The notes: generated by a model not told the origin, from the letters alone. A DNA stretch of 64,000 bases from Deuterostichococcus epilithicus (GCA_033439295.1 JAVTLE010000016.1:682001-746000); one strand, 5' to 3'. Shown: positions 35,601 to 49,300, numbered from the stretch's first letter. Program-made: numbers and translations.

Positions 35601-37327
35601 CAACACGCAAGGCTGCTGCTGGAAGTTGCTGTACCTTGGTGCCAGACGCCGCAGTGCCGTTGTAGGCGCTGTTGGCGGGGAGCGCGGTGTCAACGACAAT
35701 AAAGCCGGCGTAGAAAAGGCCAGGGACCCCGCCGTAGCCGAACTGCGCACGCAGAACTCGGCCCATGCTTAAAGACTGAGGCTCAGTTCACTGCTATGCT
35801 GCAATCGTCAACACGACAGCTCAGGTGTGGCATCACACGGTCGCCAGCTGGAAGCACACCGGTGGCGAGGAGCCGTCGCGGAGGGTCTCAAGGTCGCCAT
35901 CCGTGGGTGCGACGGTGGGTGTGGCGGTGGGCGCGGCGGTGGGTGCGGCGGTGGGTGCGGCGGTGAGCACGACTGGGGTGACGGCGACGATGATGTTGTC
36001 GAGCGTGAAGCTGGTCGGTGTCACAAGGACGGTCTGCAGCAGCTTGCGGCAAGTAGAGGACACGAAAGACTGCACAGCAGATTGCAGAAGGTCAAGTGAG
36101 TGACACCACAATGGTACACCATCGGCATGATACGCTCTAGTGAGGTGTTGTAGGGTGACTGCCAAGCTAAGCAGCGCAATCATCACACGCTAGCATTGTG
36201 CTCAGTCCCCAGACCCGATGTGCATGTACCTCACAACGAAGCACTGAAACATGGCGGGCAGCATGAGCACGTGCTGCTGATGCATGCTGGGTTTCAGGGT
36301 GCGCACCACAAAGGAAATCTGGGTGCAGCCGGTGAAGGGCATCACAAAGGTCGGGCCCTGGTCAGGCGCGAGGGTGAGGGTCTGCGTCTGACCGGTCGGC
36401 TGCAGCAGGTAGCAGCGGGGGTGTCAAATCAAAGCACAGTGCCCCGTCTTCTCCATCTGGAGTTGAGAATGTGCTTGGTCAGATTCGTGTAAGCGCGAAG
36501 TGCAGCATCTGACATGTTGCGGAGAGCACCTCACGCACAGCAGCTGTGCAGGAGTGAGGGTATGGCCTTTTTCCTGCATGATGCTCTTGAAAGGACTAGG
36601 GCTTTTGCAAGTTGTCGCCGCTTATTTGCAGGTGAGGCGTAAGTGTTAGGAAGTAGAACTTACCGTGCAGGTGATGACCAGGATCTGGCCATTGCCGGCA
36701 TTGGGGTTGGCGTAGTAGAAGCCCTGGATGTCAAAGGGCGCAGGCGCCTTGAGATCGGCGGGCAGGCCGATGATGTTCGTCAGCAGCTGTGCAAGAACAG
36801 AGACGAACAGTACCAGTCAGCACATATAGCAGTGCACGTTATTGAATGCACTGATCCAGTGATCTTGCAGTGGCTCGCTATTGGATTTGACTGAAGACAA
36901 CCATATCGCGACACTGCTGTACCTTGGTGCCAGACTCCGCAGTGCCAGCGTAGGCGCCATTTTGCGGAAGCGCGGTGTCTACAACGATAAAGCCTTGATA
37001 GGTGAGGCCAGGGACACCGCCATAGCCGACCTGCATAACGAAAGCAGTAGCACGTTTCAGTTGCTGGAGATAGATAAAGAAGGCATCGCTTGAGCGAGAT
37101 GCCAAGCGCGGCCGGAACAGCCGGCAGGAGTGAGTGGCGGCGCACAGTCGCCTCGGTCGCTGAAAGCGCACTGGAGGCGTGGAACCATCAGGGAGGTTCT
37201 CGAAATCGGCTGCTGCGGTCGGCGGCAGGGAGCCGGCGCCCCGCGGCGGCACGGGTGCTAGGGTGCCCTGAGCAGCGGCGCCAACGACGCAAGCTGTCAG
37301 GAGGACGAGCACGCAGGAGGCCTTCAT
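32625..37327 (-). CDS. Secreted protein with three tandem modules and Pro/Thr linkers
   Basis: Probably exported and perhaps cell-wall associated; function unknown. It starts with a signal peptide (MKASCVLVLLTACVVGAAAQ). Three modules of about 150-170 residues follow, each from the same exon set: an exon ending DGSTPP or DGSSPP; one with VGYGGVPGLTYQGFIVVDTA and SGTK; one with LTNIIGLPADLKAPAPF and GFYYANPNAG; one with PDQGPTFVMPFTGCTQISF; and one with SPTSFTLDN-type ends. Modules lie at about 37.3-36.0, 35.9-34.7 and 34.4-33.2 kb. Linkers are (A/V)PT repeats, as in hydroxyproline-rich wall proteins. A Cys-rich segment (CPVGRYRSHFGCTRCVSRC) precedes a stop at 32625. The aromatic/Gly pattern ending in a FTLDN strand suggests a beta-sandwich, an inference only. 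A 77-bp duplication breaks the frame in the last linker. Confidence 0.68.
32941..33094 (-). repeat. 77-bp tandem duplication in the last Pro/Thr linker
   Basis: Units at 32941-33017 and 33018-33094 are essentially identical. Seventy-seven is not a multiple of three: the same peptide (PTPVTATPIAAGTPPP) is read in one frame in one copy and in another frame in the next. One unit fewer keeps the linker open. An N at 33106 lies beside it, so an assembly artefact is likely. Confidence 0.85.
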
Positions 37328-38928
37328 GATGTCGCTTCAAGCCGCCGCTACGGGTGCCTGCGAAGGAAGGGACGACGGCGCAGTCATCAGGCAGCGGCGG
37401 ATCAGCATTGTCGTGGCATATACACATTTAGAAGGGTCTGCGCAGTCGGGATTGCAAGTGGTCGGTGCTGGGCCCACTTCCCGGGTGCCCAGGGGCAGCA
37501 CCCAGCTCACTCAGCCAGCTAACTGCCACCCGGCCGGCCACCCGGGCGGGGCGACCGGCCGGAATATACCACATACATGTATTGCCGGGCATAATGCGCG
37601 CACTCAGCGGCTGGATACTCGCGGCGTGGCACGGGCAAGACGCAGTGCGGCGGCTTGCAAGCCCGCCGACAAAACGGCTGCATGCCGTGTGCATGTGCCA
37701 CATGCACAACCCAGTGGATAGGGGCCGCACCGGTACCGCAGCACATTTTCGGTCAGGCAAGGTGCGTTCTAGAGCAGATGATCTCAGGATCCGCGGGCGC
37801 TTGGATTCGCACGGTGAGGACTGCTGCAACGACTGCACCCCTTGGTGCGCGTGCAAGGTACTTCGCTCATTCGCATCACAACGCTGCGGCGGCTGATGAT
37901 GGCCACCGCCATCATGTATGATGGCACGCGATAGGAGGTAGCTGCGTGCCGGCGGTGACGATTTAACGTTGTACTACAGTAGCTGCAGCTGCCATGCAAG
38001 AAAGCGCGAGGCCGGCGGCGGTGTTGAATGCTCGCCGGAAGTACCGGAGTACTGGTTCCAGGATTCTAACATGGAATCACGTTAGAAGCCCTCGGCCGCT
38101 GCAGCGCGTGCGCCCTTTCACCGACCAAGGCAGCTGCGAGGTGACTGATGAAGCATGCGTGTAACCCAGCACCAGTTTGAGTGCTGCGGGCGCGGATCCA
38201 AAAGGCAAACAGGCGGGGGGCTGTCGACCTAAGGCTGCGGCCCAGCGGGGTCGCAACGACGGCTGGGTCCGTCGCCCTGATGCGGTGTCGCTTGCTGCCC
38301 AACAGCCTGGCGAAAGACTGAGGCTTGGTGGAACTGATACCCGAATTGAGTGCGTGTTTGTAGCAAGTTCGAAGTAGATGTGAGCATTGATCGTTACGAG
38401 AAGATGGCAAGATCTAGCTGTACTGGTATGTGTGGGTGTCGATCGACCCCCAAAAAAAATAAACAAGAGAAATATTCATGCGTGACTTGGTTGAACGGCG
38501 GAGGCCTCCCTAGGCCGGCCCCTGGACTGCTGCGGCTGCATGGAGATACAATACGCACACACCAGTAAGCCTGCAGTGCCTATCGTACTAGACATGGTAA
38601 TATTTCCTAGAAGTGTTTTGCTCACCCGTACATACACTACCCGAAGTATATTAAGCTTCGTTGGCTTGCGTTAGACGTAGAGCACACCCACGTCACAGAG
38701 TTCGCCATGGCGGTAGTGCTAGATACAACAGAGACACTGCACCGCGGCGGTTCGCAAGCAGCGGCGATAATGGCAGCTTTGCCTGCGACGCTGCCTTCAA
38801 GCAGGCAGCCTGCATGCACCGAATAGCACGACGCCTGCCAGCCTGGTGCGCGCACCTCTACAGCGAGCGCTGTGAATGCAGTGCATGAGTGACGCTGCTG
38901 AATGTGGTGCGCAATCACTGCTCCCTTC
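37328..38928. other. Intergenic region, nothing identified
   Basis: This holds the promoter side of the secreted-protein gene and the 3' flank of the formamidase gene. There is an A-rich tract near 38452-38475. No RNA gene or supported reading frame was found. Confidence 0.45.
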
Positions 38929-41900
38929 TCAGTGCTTGCACACGTTCTCGAAGCTCGGCAGGCTGCCCTCGTAGGCGCATTGCGGCAGCTTGACAATGGT
39001 GCCGCCGTCAACCACCCGCGGCCCGGTGGACGGCCCGATGCCATCGCGCTTCGGCCGGATGTCCTGTGGCAAGAGGAACAGCAGCTCCATTTACGCAGGG
39101 AGGCTGGAGCATCAAAGGCGTGACGCCAGAGCAATCAGCCGGCTGAAGGACTGGCACTGCAAAATGCTGTCAAAAGCCATGATGGGATCGGATGTGCGGT
39201 GCACCTGGTCGAAGATTGCCAGCGGGATCGCCAGCGTCGCGCACGCATTGGGTACATCCACGATGCCGCTGATGCGGCCTGCAAAAGCATCATGGAGTGA
39301 AGATGCGGGTCCGTAGATGCACAAGAAAGGTACAGTCAGCCACGGCTGGCGGCGCAATGTGCGCCAGCCGCCAGCGAGCCAGGGCAACATCAAGTCTTAG
39401 ACAAGCCCAAGTGTTCACCTTCACAGGGACAGCAGCTGAGGAGGAGATACACTTGCTCTGGAGTGTACCCAAACTTCTCGAGGTAGTAAATGCAGTTCAG
39501 GACCTGTACAAAGGAATGGATCAACTGTTTGTTGCGCCAGTGAATAGGCTCCGCGGCGGCGTCGCGGCTGTCGTCCGGCAGCAGGGCGGTAGGCCCTGAT
39601 CCCTGGAGATTTCATGCTGGCTGTGGCGGTCATGCTGCTCTGCAGTCATCAGCAGGGTATGTGGCAACAAGGCTGCTCTGTCCTACGCACCGCGCGCTTA
39701 TAGGCAACGGTCGCGTCGAGGTAGTGCTGCCGGCCCGTCTCATCGACGCTGACTCCCTTCATGACATCTCCACAGCGGGCGATTTGACAAGCAGGTTTCA
39801 GAGCGAGACTGCAGGCATCAATCTTGTGCGGTGGACATATGAGGACCAGATGGCCAGAAGGATACAGGAGCAGGTGCTTCGAAAACTGTGCGTCTAGTGC
39901 CATGCCGCCACACAATGGGACATACAGATGAGGGAGGGGGAGACAAGCTGTTGAGCAGCGGCTGCCAAGTGCGTGTGGACGCCGCACCTCGAAGACGAGC
40001 CACTGGGAGAAGCGCGGCTCCAGAGGCCCGATCTCGAAGATGGGGTTGACGTGCAGCTTCGTGGGCCCAAAGGGTGTCAGGTATGTCTCCATGCCGCCGC
40101 GGATGATCTCGCACCTGCACGCGCACGCGCCTCAGGGTGTGACACGGAATGGGCAGGGGGAAGCACTAAGGGATGGGCAGCACTAAGGGACTCCATGTGC
40201 ACTGCCATGACGCCAACAGCACGCACGAGAATGCACAGATGGATGCAAAGGCTGGCAACGAGATCGGCGCAAGCGTGCCGCGGGACTCACTTCATGTCGA
40301 GCCACCCTGACATCTCGATCGCTCCTGTGCCAAGCGCAGCGGTGCAGTGCCTTCATGCTGCTGTTGCTGCTGCACCTGGCCCCGGGCAGCAATACTATGC
40401 CCATCCCAGATGCAACTTGCATGCGGTTTGCTTGACATGCATCGCAACGCGTAACTGGCCCGAGCTGTCGTGGCGTGGCAGTCATCAGCACTATGCCACA
40501 GGCTGGTCAATCTGCCGTTGCCAGGAATGCTCCCAGCGTACGATGCTCGGCTCTGATGATGCACAGAGAAGGAGGCGCACCACAGAAGGACACCTCGCCG
40601 TCGCCTTGCGAGAAGTGCATGTCGCCAACGCTGAGCTGTAAATTGATAGCATCAGGCATATAAATAGACCGCATCAGAATTTTTGGAGAATTTGGAGTTT
40701 CGTGCATAATGGCAACAATAAAAGATATGTTCCTAAGGATGATACTTGATAAGGCTGTTCTCCCAAGCAAGCATGCACACGAACGGGCCAACCTTGGCGC
40801 CCTCCACGAACACCGGTAGGTAAACCTGCAACCAGTGACATCGATTTCGGTGCCGTCCGGCGCCGCGATGTCGATGTCCCAGGGGCAGCTGCATGCTTGT
40901 CTGCGGGGCAGTGTGCATGCAGCTCAGGGGCAAGCCGCTCCCAGCCTCGAGTGCAGGTCGCTGCACCCATGGGCCCCCTTGACAATCCCCAGGAGCCCGC
41001 CGCCGCACCTTCGACCCCCTCGACAGGTTCTTGATGTCACAGTTGCCGCCGTTCTCGCGGCCCGGCACCGTCCGCGCGCCCTCCCCCGCGATGCGCTCCC
41101 ACTCCTCAGAGTCCGTGGGCACGGAGCCCAGGCAGGCGCTCTCGGGGTCGGGCAGGCATGCTGCAGCAAGTTGTCAGCTATCTCATTTCCGTGTGTTCCG
41201 CCGTCAATGTTTTGCAGACTGAGTGAGCCGGTCCCTCGGTGGCAGCTGCGCGGTTCGTGTGGGGTCGCGCAGCCGCTGGACATGACTGGTTTGACGGGTG
41301 CTACGCCCATGCACGGGCTGCTGCAACGACCGCAGCAATGTGCTGATAGGCGCCAGCCTCGAATGCAGCTGCTCTGAGTCGGCTCGAAACGGCGCCTGCT
41401 GAGCATCAGCTCAAGCTGCTACTGTATGCACTTTAGTTCCCAGCTTGGTTAGGCGAGGACTGATGTCTCACCCAGCGGGCGCGTGTGCAGGCAGCTGCCT
41501 AGCGTGACGGCGTCCGGTCCCGCATCCACCAGCCCCTTCTCCCGATCGTTCCAGATCTTCAGCAGCTCCGCTGAGGGTGCCGTGCCGATGAGGCCTGGGT
41601 GGATGATGCCCGGGAAGCGGACACCTGGAGATGTGCATCAGAGCTCGTGTCAGAGACAAGAATACAGGTCGTCTGCTGGAGGCAAACGAAATGCCGGGCA
41701 TCCAGTGCATGATGCAGTCACCGATGATGCAAGGGGCCCCACCTGGAATGTGCCTGCTTGAGGCAAAGATGCCATCGAAGTCCCACACCGCCTTTGCTGC
41801 CCCGGGAAAGTGCTCCGTGAGAAACCCGCCGCCGTTGTCTCGGTCGAAGATGCCGGTGAAGCCCCACTCATCGCCTGCAACTCGCCACAGGATCCATGCT

Positions 41901-42798
41901 GAGCATGTCCATGCATCAACATGTATCTCAGCGCCAGCGCGTGCAGATCGCTGCCGACAACTCTGCACCTGCATGAGCTCCTGTAATCGCCAGGCGACTG
42001 GCCATCAGTCGTTTGGTTGTGGAGCTCCTCAAAGGCAATGTGAACGTTCGACAGGGTACATATGGCGTGGCGCCCCTCACCCGGCAGCGGCCCGAGGTTG
42101 CACAGCTCCACTGCCAGCAGGTCACCAGGCTGCGCCAATCTCCCCTCCTTGTCCTTCACCATGATGGGGCCGCTCAGGTAGTGCACCTGCGAGTGCCACC
42201 CCCCCGAACTGATCGCTCCAGCCACGTTGCACTCGTGGGCTGCAGGATGCCAAGAGCGATTATTGCAAGGCGCGCGGCATGCGATGCAAGAGCCCTGCGG
42301 CGGCGGCAAGCAACCAGAGGAACCACGGGCCGGACCGAGTCGTCTGAAGCATGCGGCTGAATGATGCGCAGCACCTTACGTGCAGCTCACCAACCCGCAG
42401 ATACGAAGTCAAGTCTCCGCACCGCCTTGAGGTCGACATTTTTGATGTCCTCGGCAGAGTCATCATCCTTGATCTGGCCGCCCGTCCACTCGATGGTCTC
42501 CACGTGGAAGAGCTCGCCCTCCGTTACCTCGGCCACCTTCAGGGAGCTTTCAAAGATGCATCGATCGGTCATCCTGTGCCCCCGTCAGCATGCTGATTCA
42601 GCTGCCGCGTCTGCATGCACGGGCGGCATAAGAGCATGCACAGCGAACATGCTTGGCTGAACTGCCTTCCATCCAAGCTGCAATCATACTCACCGCCGGT
42701 ATGTCGGGGTGCCACCGGTTGTGCGGCACTGGTGTCAGATCTTGGGGTTTCTTCTTTGGATCCACCTTGATGAGCTGCGTTGGCGTGCTCCGCGCCAT
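38929..42798 (-). CDS. Formamidase (acetamidase/formamidase family)
   Basis: Hydrolyses formamide to formate and ammonia (EC 3.5.1.49 type) in nitrogen salvage, probably in the cytosol. Starts at the ATG at 42798 (MARSTPTQLIKVDPKKKPQD). Family blocks appear in order: PHNRWHPDIPA; GELFHVETIEWTGGQIKDDD; VHYLSGPIMVKDKEG; DEWGFTGIFDRDNGGGFLTE; WDFDGIFASSRHIPG; HPGLIGTAPSAELLKIWNDR; TVPGRENGGNCDIKNLSRGS; VYLPVFVEGAK; LSVGDMHFSQGDGEVSFCGA; AIEMSGWLDMK; MKYYLEKFG-like IYYLEKFGYTPEQVYLLL; SCCPCEGRISGIVDVPNACA. The end is SFENVCKH. About 14 exons with canonical GT-AG introns where checked. Length and block order match the land-plant enzyme. It lies upstream-to-downstream tandem with the next hydrolase on the same strand. 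Confidence 0.92.
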
Positions 42799-43360
42799 TG
42801 CAACAGATGTTGCTCAGATCCTGCGCTGCACCGTCAGCGCCATCAGAAGGGGGATCGATATATCACACGTGCACCTCGACAGATGTGCAACGTCTCAGCG
42901 ACCCAACAAAGCCAATGCAACTACATGTTAGGGTTGGTCAGACAGCAAGTGCATTGCCAGGTTTCAAGGGCAAAGCGCGATAACCAGCTCTGCAGGACAG
43001 AGGAGGACATGCAAGACTCAATCGAAAGTGTTGGACCGATGTGCGTCGGCAGGACCACCTCTCGCTGATGGTACAAAAGCGGAATGAGATGGCAGCGCCG
43101 GCCGAAGCTGGATGGCAGTGATCGTACGGGATGTGTGCCGTCAGAAGGTCAAGACGAATATTTGCAAATGTCTTGGCGTGAGGGCAGCGACTCCGGGTAT
43201 GCAACTGTGGCGCGTACAATGGCCCTTGCATAGAAGCAGTCCCTCGGTTATGCTTCCTCCCCCACTGAAGTTTGTCGAGCAAGGCAAGCCTACTTGGCCT
43301 ACCCTGGCCTGCGTGCCTAGTGCTGCTAGCTCAACTGCAATTCACATTCGTTGCACAACG
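42799..43360. other. Short intergenic gap
   Basis: These 562 bp between the formamidase start and the assigned hydrolase stop must contain the formamidase promoter and the hydrolase 3' end. Nothing else was recognised. Confidence 0.4.
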
Positions 43361-46300
43361 TCACTGCCTCAGAAGCTTCAGACTGCGGTGCATACAGACG
43401 GCGGGACCTTGCGCCGCCAGGCCGCCCATGGCGGTGAAGCGCGCCTGGACAGTCACGCCTTGTCCTGCTGCATCTCGGGCAACAGGATTCTGGAAGCGGT
43501 CGTGCCACCTGCACCAGACACACCTGGCTCGACAAATGGGCACGCTCATCTCCAGTGCCACTCAAAAGTGACGGAGCGTCAACATGGCGCGAGCATTGTG
43601 ACCTTCACCCGGTGTTGGTGCTGTTGCCCATCGCATCCGTGGCAGTCGTGCAATATAAAGTCTGACACAGCCAGACACGCGCCTGTGTGGATCCACATGG
43701 TGCGGTCGCCCTCGTGGTCGACGGAGAAGTGCTTGGCGTCGGCACCGGCAATCGCCACGCGCACGCAATGCCCCGCCGCAAAGCAGTATGCTGTCGGCAG
43801 CAGCTGAAAACGTACCCTGCGGCGACCCGTCGCCAGCTCTGTTTTACCGCCTTTCCCAGAGCGCAGCTGCTGTGTCATGCCTTGCCGCCCAAAGCAGAAG
43901 CATGGACTGGAAGTGTATGGGAGTTCAGGCGCACCTCACGGGCACGCCCGGCAGCAGCGGCTGCTGGTCGGCGCGGCTGAAGGTGTGAAATGGCGCGCCT
44001 GCACGACACAGGCACCATTGAGCTGTGTGCCAGGCGGGCACCAAGGGATGCATCAGAGCGCTTGCAGCTGGGGATCAACAAACACACCTTGCAAAGTGGC
44101 AAGAGTGTTTTATTATGTTTGAGATCCACTCTACCTGGCAGGTGGGCCGCCGCACGCGGGTCGCCCGCTTCTGCCGGCGCCTCCTTCCGGTGCGACGCGC
44201 GCATTTGCCCCTCAGTGACATACCGGGCATGTCGCTTGACGGAGTCGAAGTCTTCCAGGTAGACAAACAGGTCGGCGTCGGCATCGGCGGATGCCACCCA
44301 CAGGTCGACCACCACCCAGCCCACTATCTGCAGCTCCGCTGCGATCGGCGGCCCCGTGAAAAGCGTGTGCCCCGAACTGCGCAGCCTGCCGGCGGGTGGA
44401 AAATGAGGCATCGCTCACGAGTGAATGAGGTTCAAAGAGGTCCAACCAAATTCATCACGTTTCAAGACACAGGCGCCTGCTGTCCGTTGGGGGCTGTCTG
44501 AAAGCGGCGACCTTGTACTGGGTGCCATGCAGGGGCGCAGCGCTGCCAGCAGCACCTCCGTACACCTGCAGCAAGTGCGTGCTGCAGACGTGGTGCAGCC
44601 GGCAGCACTATGCACATGAAGAAGAGTGAAGGACGCACTTGTGATATTGAATAGTTGCCTTAGGCTGCGTGATGACATCGTAGCGCGACACGCCCTGCAT
44701 GCATAAGCAAGCCACATCATCAGCTGTAGGACCAAACAAACCTACCACGAAGCAGCTTTCAGCAGCCCTGCAGCTTTAGCCGCACGCAGCATTCAATTTG
44801 CTGCAGGCCGCTCAATGCCGTCAGCTGGCGAAAACACAAGCCGGCTGACGACGCAACAGGCGGACAGGAGGTTGCCGACAGACCAGCATGAATGCTTGCC
44901 TTGAGGTACAGGCTGCGGTCCACTTCCTGCCGCCAGCGCAGCGCCGGTGCCGGCACGGCGGCGCCGAGGTAGCCGTGCTGCTGCGGCGGCACCTCCTGCA
45001 CCTGGCTGCCATCGCTGCTGCCGCTACCAGCGTGCTCCTGTCGAGCCGCTGCCGCTGCCGCCGCCGCCGCGCCGTGCTGGGAGTCCGCTGCTGCTGCTGT
45101 TCCGCCATCTGCCGCTGCCGTTGCCGCTGGCGAACCGTCATCATTTGACCTGCCGCCCTGCTGTGCAGGCGCGCCAGCAGCGGCGCCGGAGGGCGCTGCC
45201 GACCGCGCCGCGGCGTCGCCGCTGTNGCCGCCAATGTCGCCGCCGAGGTAGAGCACTCGCGGCTGCTCTGCCAGGCCCTCGGGCGGCCATGAGCGCGAAG
45301 ACTTCCAGTGCGGCCTGCATGTGCAAGAGTGCTGTTGCCGGTTGTTCCCCCACAAAACTCGGAGACCGGTCTGGAGACAGACTGCCGATGGGATTGCACA
45401 GCACGCAAGAGCGTGACCCGTCAGCCTGTTCCTGAGGCGATAAGGAAGAAATGATGACAATCAAAATTGCAGCCTGCGGCCATGCGGTGTTCTGCAGCAT
45501 GTGGAGGTTCGTCATGGGTGCTAGCGCGCAGCGGTCAGGTCCGTGTCATGCAGCATGTTACGTTCGTATACCTGCAGCCCATCACGAAGTAGCGCACGCT
45601 CGGCTCGTCCTGCTGGCTGGCGGAGCCGGCGGCGGCCCCGGAGGAGCCATCGACTGGATGGCCATTCGTCTGGCCAGCCTGACCATAACCATTGGCCGAG
45701 TCTGTGGCGCCGTGGCCAGGCCCTGCAGGCGCACTGCCATTCGCAGGCCGCTCCGCAGCCGGCCCGGCCGCGCCGCCAATGCCATTCTGCTTCCCGTTCT
45801 GCTTCCCGCTGCCGTGCGCCGCTGCGTGGCCAAACACCTCTGCCGGCCTGCATGAACCCGCGCACCAGTTGTGAGCTCTCTCGTCAAGTTTGACGCGACA
45901 GCCGGCAGGCACCAGCGCTGTACCGTGTCAGGTGCATGCCGCACTGCGGCACGATGCAGGCTCTGCCCTGTGGACCCTGCAACGCTTCTCCCACCGCAAC
46001 CTCATCCACAATTTTCGATTCAAGTGATACAACCTCGACATCTTGGCATTCGAAGCGCGCAAGACTCCCTGGAATCTTTCCGCTGCTCGCCTGCGCCCCT
46101 CCAACCTCACAGGCCGAGTTACAAATTGAAGCTGAAACAGAACTTGAGGCCTTCTCGCTCTGGCGCCCCCCTACGCACCTGCCACTAGGGGCGTAGCCGC
46201 ACACGCGGTCGAAGAAGTCGATGCACTGCAGCGGCTGCGAGAAGGCCGAGCGCGTCGCAGCGCGCTCCGCCAGGCGGCAGTACATGTTGCCGCCGTGGCC

Positions 46301-49300
46301 CCACGGCCCCAGCAGCAGCCGGCTGCCTGCGACGCGCGCGGGAAAAGGAAGTGGAGTCATGCGCAAGGTGCATGCGCAGGAGCCGGCTGCCAGTTCTGGC
46401 AGGCGCGCGCATGCAAGCATTACGTTGAGCCGAGCGGAGGGCTGTATGCAGGATGGCTGGCGGTGGGCTAGGCGGCTGGTCGTGGCCAATAGCAGCACAG
46501 GGTTGTTGCCGCCTGGTGTCAAATCGCCGCGCCACATGGAGCGACAAGCCGGCTGAGTCCTCCCACTTCTGGCTCCAGAGGTGATTGCCGGTAGCGAGGA
46601 TTGCCAGCACGCTGCCCTCAGTATCTTACAGACGTCCAGAGGCTCAAAGCCCACCGAAAGCTCTCAACAGCAGAGACAAAGCCCACCGGGCGCCTTGGCC
46701 GCGTTGCAGAAGATGTAGATTGCCGGCGCCGCCGTCGAGTCCAGCCACCCCGCGGTGACGTTCAGCGGCACGCCGCTGGCGGCGACGTCGCCTGCGACGC
46801 TGCAGGCGCTGATGTCTGTGATGCGCATCCCGCCCTGCGGCGCGACATCGTCCGTGCAGCGCACCGCCGCAAGGTCCTTGGCGGCCTCCCACCTGCGGCG
46901 CGGCGGCTCCACATTTGCAGGTTGGCGGACTGGCGGCAGGTCAAGAGGCGCCCCGCCCCCAGGGCTCTAGCCGCCTCCCACAAGCGGCCTGGCAGCCGCC
47001 GCGGGACGCTGATGCGGTGCCATGCGGAGCTTCGTTGGCAGCATTGTCGTGTTGCGGCGCGCGCCTTCTGCCGCAGTGCTATCCCAGGTTCCCGGGTCAG
47101 CCTGTAAGGAGGCTAGAACGAATGGGACATCCACTGCAACACTCACGAGTCGTGGCCGGCGACAGCCTCGCGCAGCGCCGCCATGCCGCGCCGCCGCGCC
47201 TCTGCCGAGTCACCGATTGCCTTGCGAGACACTTTTCGCGACTCTTTAGCAGGCTTGCCCTTGGCGCCGACGGCCTTGCCGCTGGCGCCGCCCGGCTTGC
47301 CGCCAGCGCCGCGGGCGCTGCTGCTGGTGCCGAGCTTCAGCCCCTCTGTGACAGGCTGGCACCCCCTGCGCGGCGACAGCTGGACCCTCGGCACGACTAG
47401 CACTGCGTGTGCTGGTGGGATGGGGTGATGTGCGAGTGGCAGCACGATAGGACTTGAAGGGCATGGCAAATGCAGCAGATGCAACCTTCCGGCAAAAAGA
47501 CTGACAAATTGCTTGAGGAAAAGCACCTGGTGAGGAGCGGCAGCAGGGCGCCATTGGGCTGCGGCAGCCTGCAAGACATGAACGATTTTGTCGCAATCGT
47601 GTCTTTCGACAGGCGGCCATGGCCGGGTCGCACTCAGGGCCTCAACCTGAGTCTGCAGAACTTGTCTGCAAGACTTGCAGCATCACCTGCCGAGGTCGTT
47701 GGCATCGAAAGCCAGGCAGTGCCGAGTCCACGTCTCTGCAAAGCTGTGCAGCGGGATGCCGCCCGGCAGCCCAATGTCGCCGTAGATGTCCCAGAAAGCA
47801 TACCTGCGGACACATGTGGTCAGTGTACTGTGACCGTTTCGAGTGCTTCCAATGCATGCAGGCGCAATCGGTCTTGAGTGGCATCTAAACGGTGAGCACC
47901 AGAGACTCACAGATGCGTTACAGCATGGAGTGATCACGTGGTGTGGGCGCCTGGGCACTCACTGTGGCGCAGCAGCTTTCACTGCAGGGTGGTGTTGTGC
48001 CGTCGTGAAGAGCGCCGCCGTCCCTGCCGAGTGTGATGCAGCGGTGTCAGGGGCGGCCCGAGCAGAGCGCAAGCGGTGCAGGATGATGCAGCCCAGGCTC
48101 TAACAGAATCTGCTGGGCCTGGTGCAGCCTGTGAGCGTTTGGGCACCATCTGACACCACAATGCAAGTCAGGCAAGCAAACGGGGCCACATAGGAGGAAA
48201 GCATGCTTCTGCTTCTAGTCCGCCAATATGTAGGGCGCTTGCAACAACAGGCCTTCATCTCACCATCGTAGGAAACGCCCCATAGCACCACCTACGATGC
48301 ATGAACCCGCTAATGTCAGATGCAGAAACCACTACGGGCTGCCCGCCGCAAAATCAGGCCAGAGAATCGTGCACATGTCACGCTGCCCACAGCCAAGGCC
48401 GTGACGACACCGTCACAGTCTCCGACAGGGCGCCCGCAGCCCAACCGCAGCTGGTGGCTTTCTTCCCAGATTTCCCCACCTGCTGGTTGCTCCAGGGCTG
48501 CTGCGAGATCCACTCCACGACCTGGTGCGAGTCCTGGCGCTCCTCGGGCGTCCACGGCGCCCGCCAGCGCCCAAAGGAGGCGCCTGTGCCGCGCACGTCG
48601 ACGGCCACAACGGCGTAGCCCGCCGCCAGGAACCACGACCTCGCATCCTGCATCCGGCGGGTGCGATGCGTTGGGCAGCATGCACTGTTCTGGGCCCCTC
48701 AGGCTGGCGGTCAGACGGCCAGCTTGAGCCTGCCGCAGAGATGCAGGTGCGCATCCATCCACCCCACTACATTTGGAACATGAAAGAGGACCGCTCCTTC
48801 TCGAGCGTGCGACTGACCTGGCTGAGGAGGTCCAGCGGCCGGTTGTTGAGCAGCTTTCTGATGGGCCACCTCGCCACGGTGCTGCGCTGGTACCTGCAGG
48901 AGCAACCGCGCACATTGCTGCGCAGCTTCTGATGCTCCAGGCAATACGCCTGGAGCAATGCTGCTGCTGAGCTCGGCTACGCCACGCCTCCCACGTGGCG
49001 ACCGGTTGCAATGGCCAAGCCCCAGTTCACCTGGTCTGCAGAAGCACGCAGGGCAGGCCGCGCGACTCGCTGAAGCGACCGACAGGCGGCCGCAGCACGT
49101 CTGCGGCGATCTTGATGCCGTCCCGCATCTCCAGGTACTGCGTCTGTTGAGGCACGAGGATCATGTATCAGAGGTAATTTCTCATCTAGAGCCAGGTCCG
49201 GATCAAAACGCAAACAAGGCGTCAGCACTCGTGCCCAGGGCGGCGCAGACCTCATACTGGGAGTTGCAGTAGGCATCTTGCACGTGCTTCGGCGGCCGCT

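Noticed and set aside
33220-37327. Three separate secreted-protein genes instead of one
   Set aside because: Only the first module has an ATG and signal peptide, and linker exons run in frame from the end of one module into the next.
37981-38470. Open frames in the 37.3-38.9 kb gap on both strands
   Set aside because: Short, without recognisable motifs or splice partners, and interrupted by an A-rich tract. Judged intergenic.
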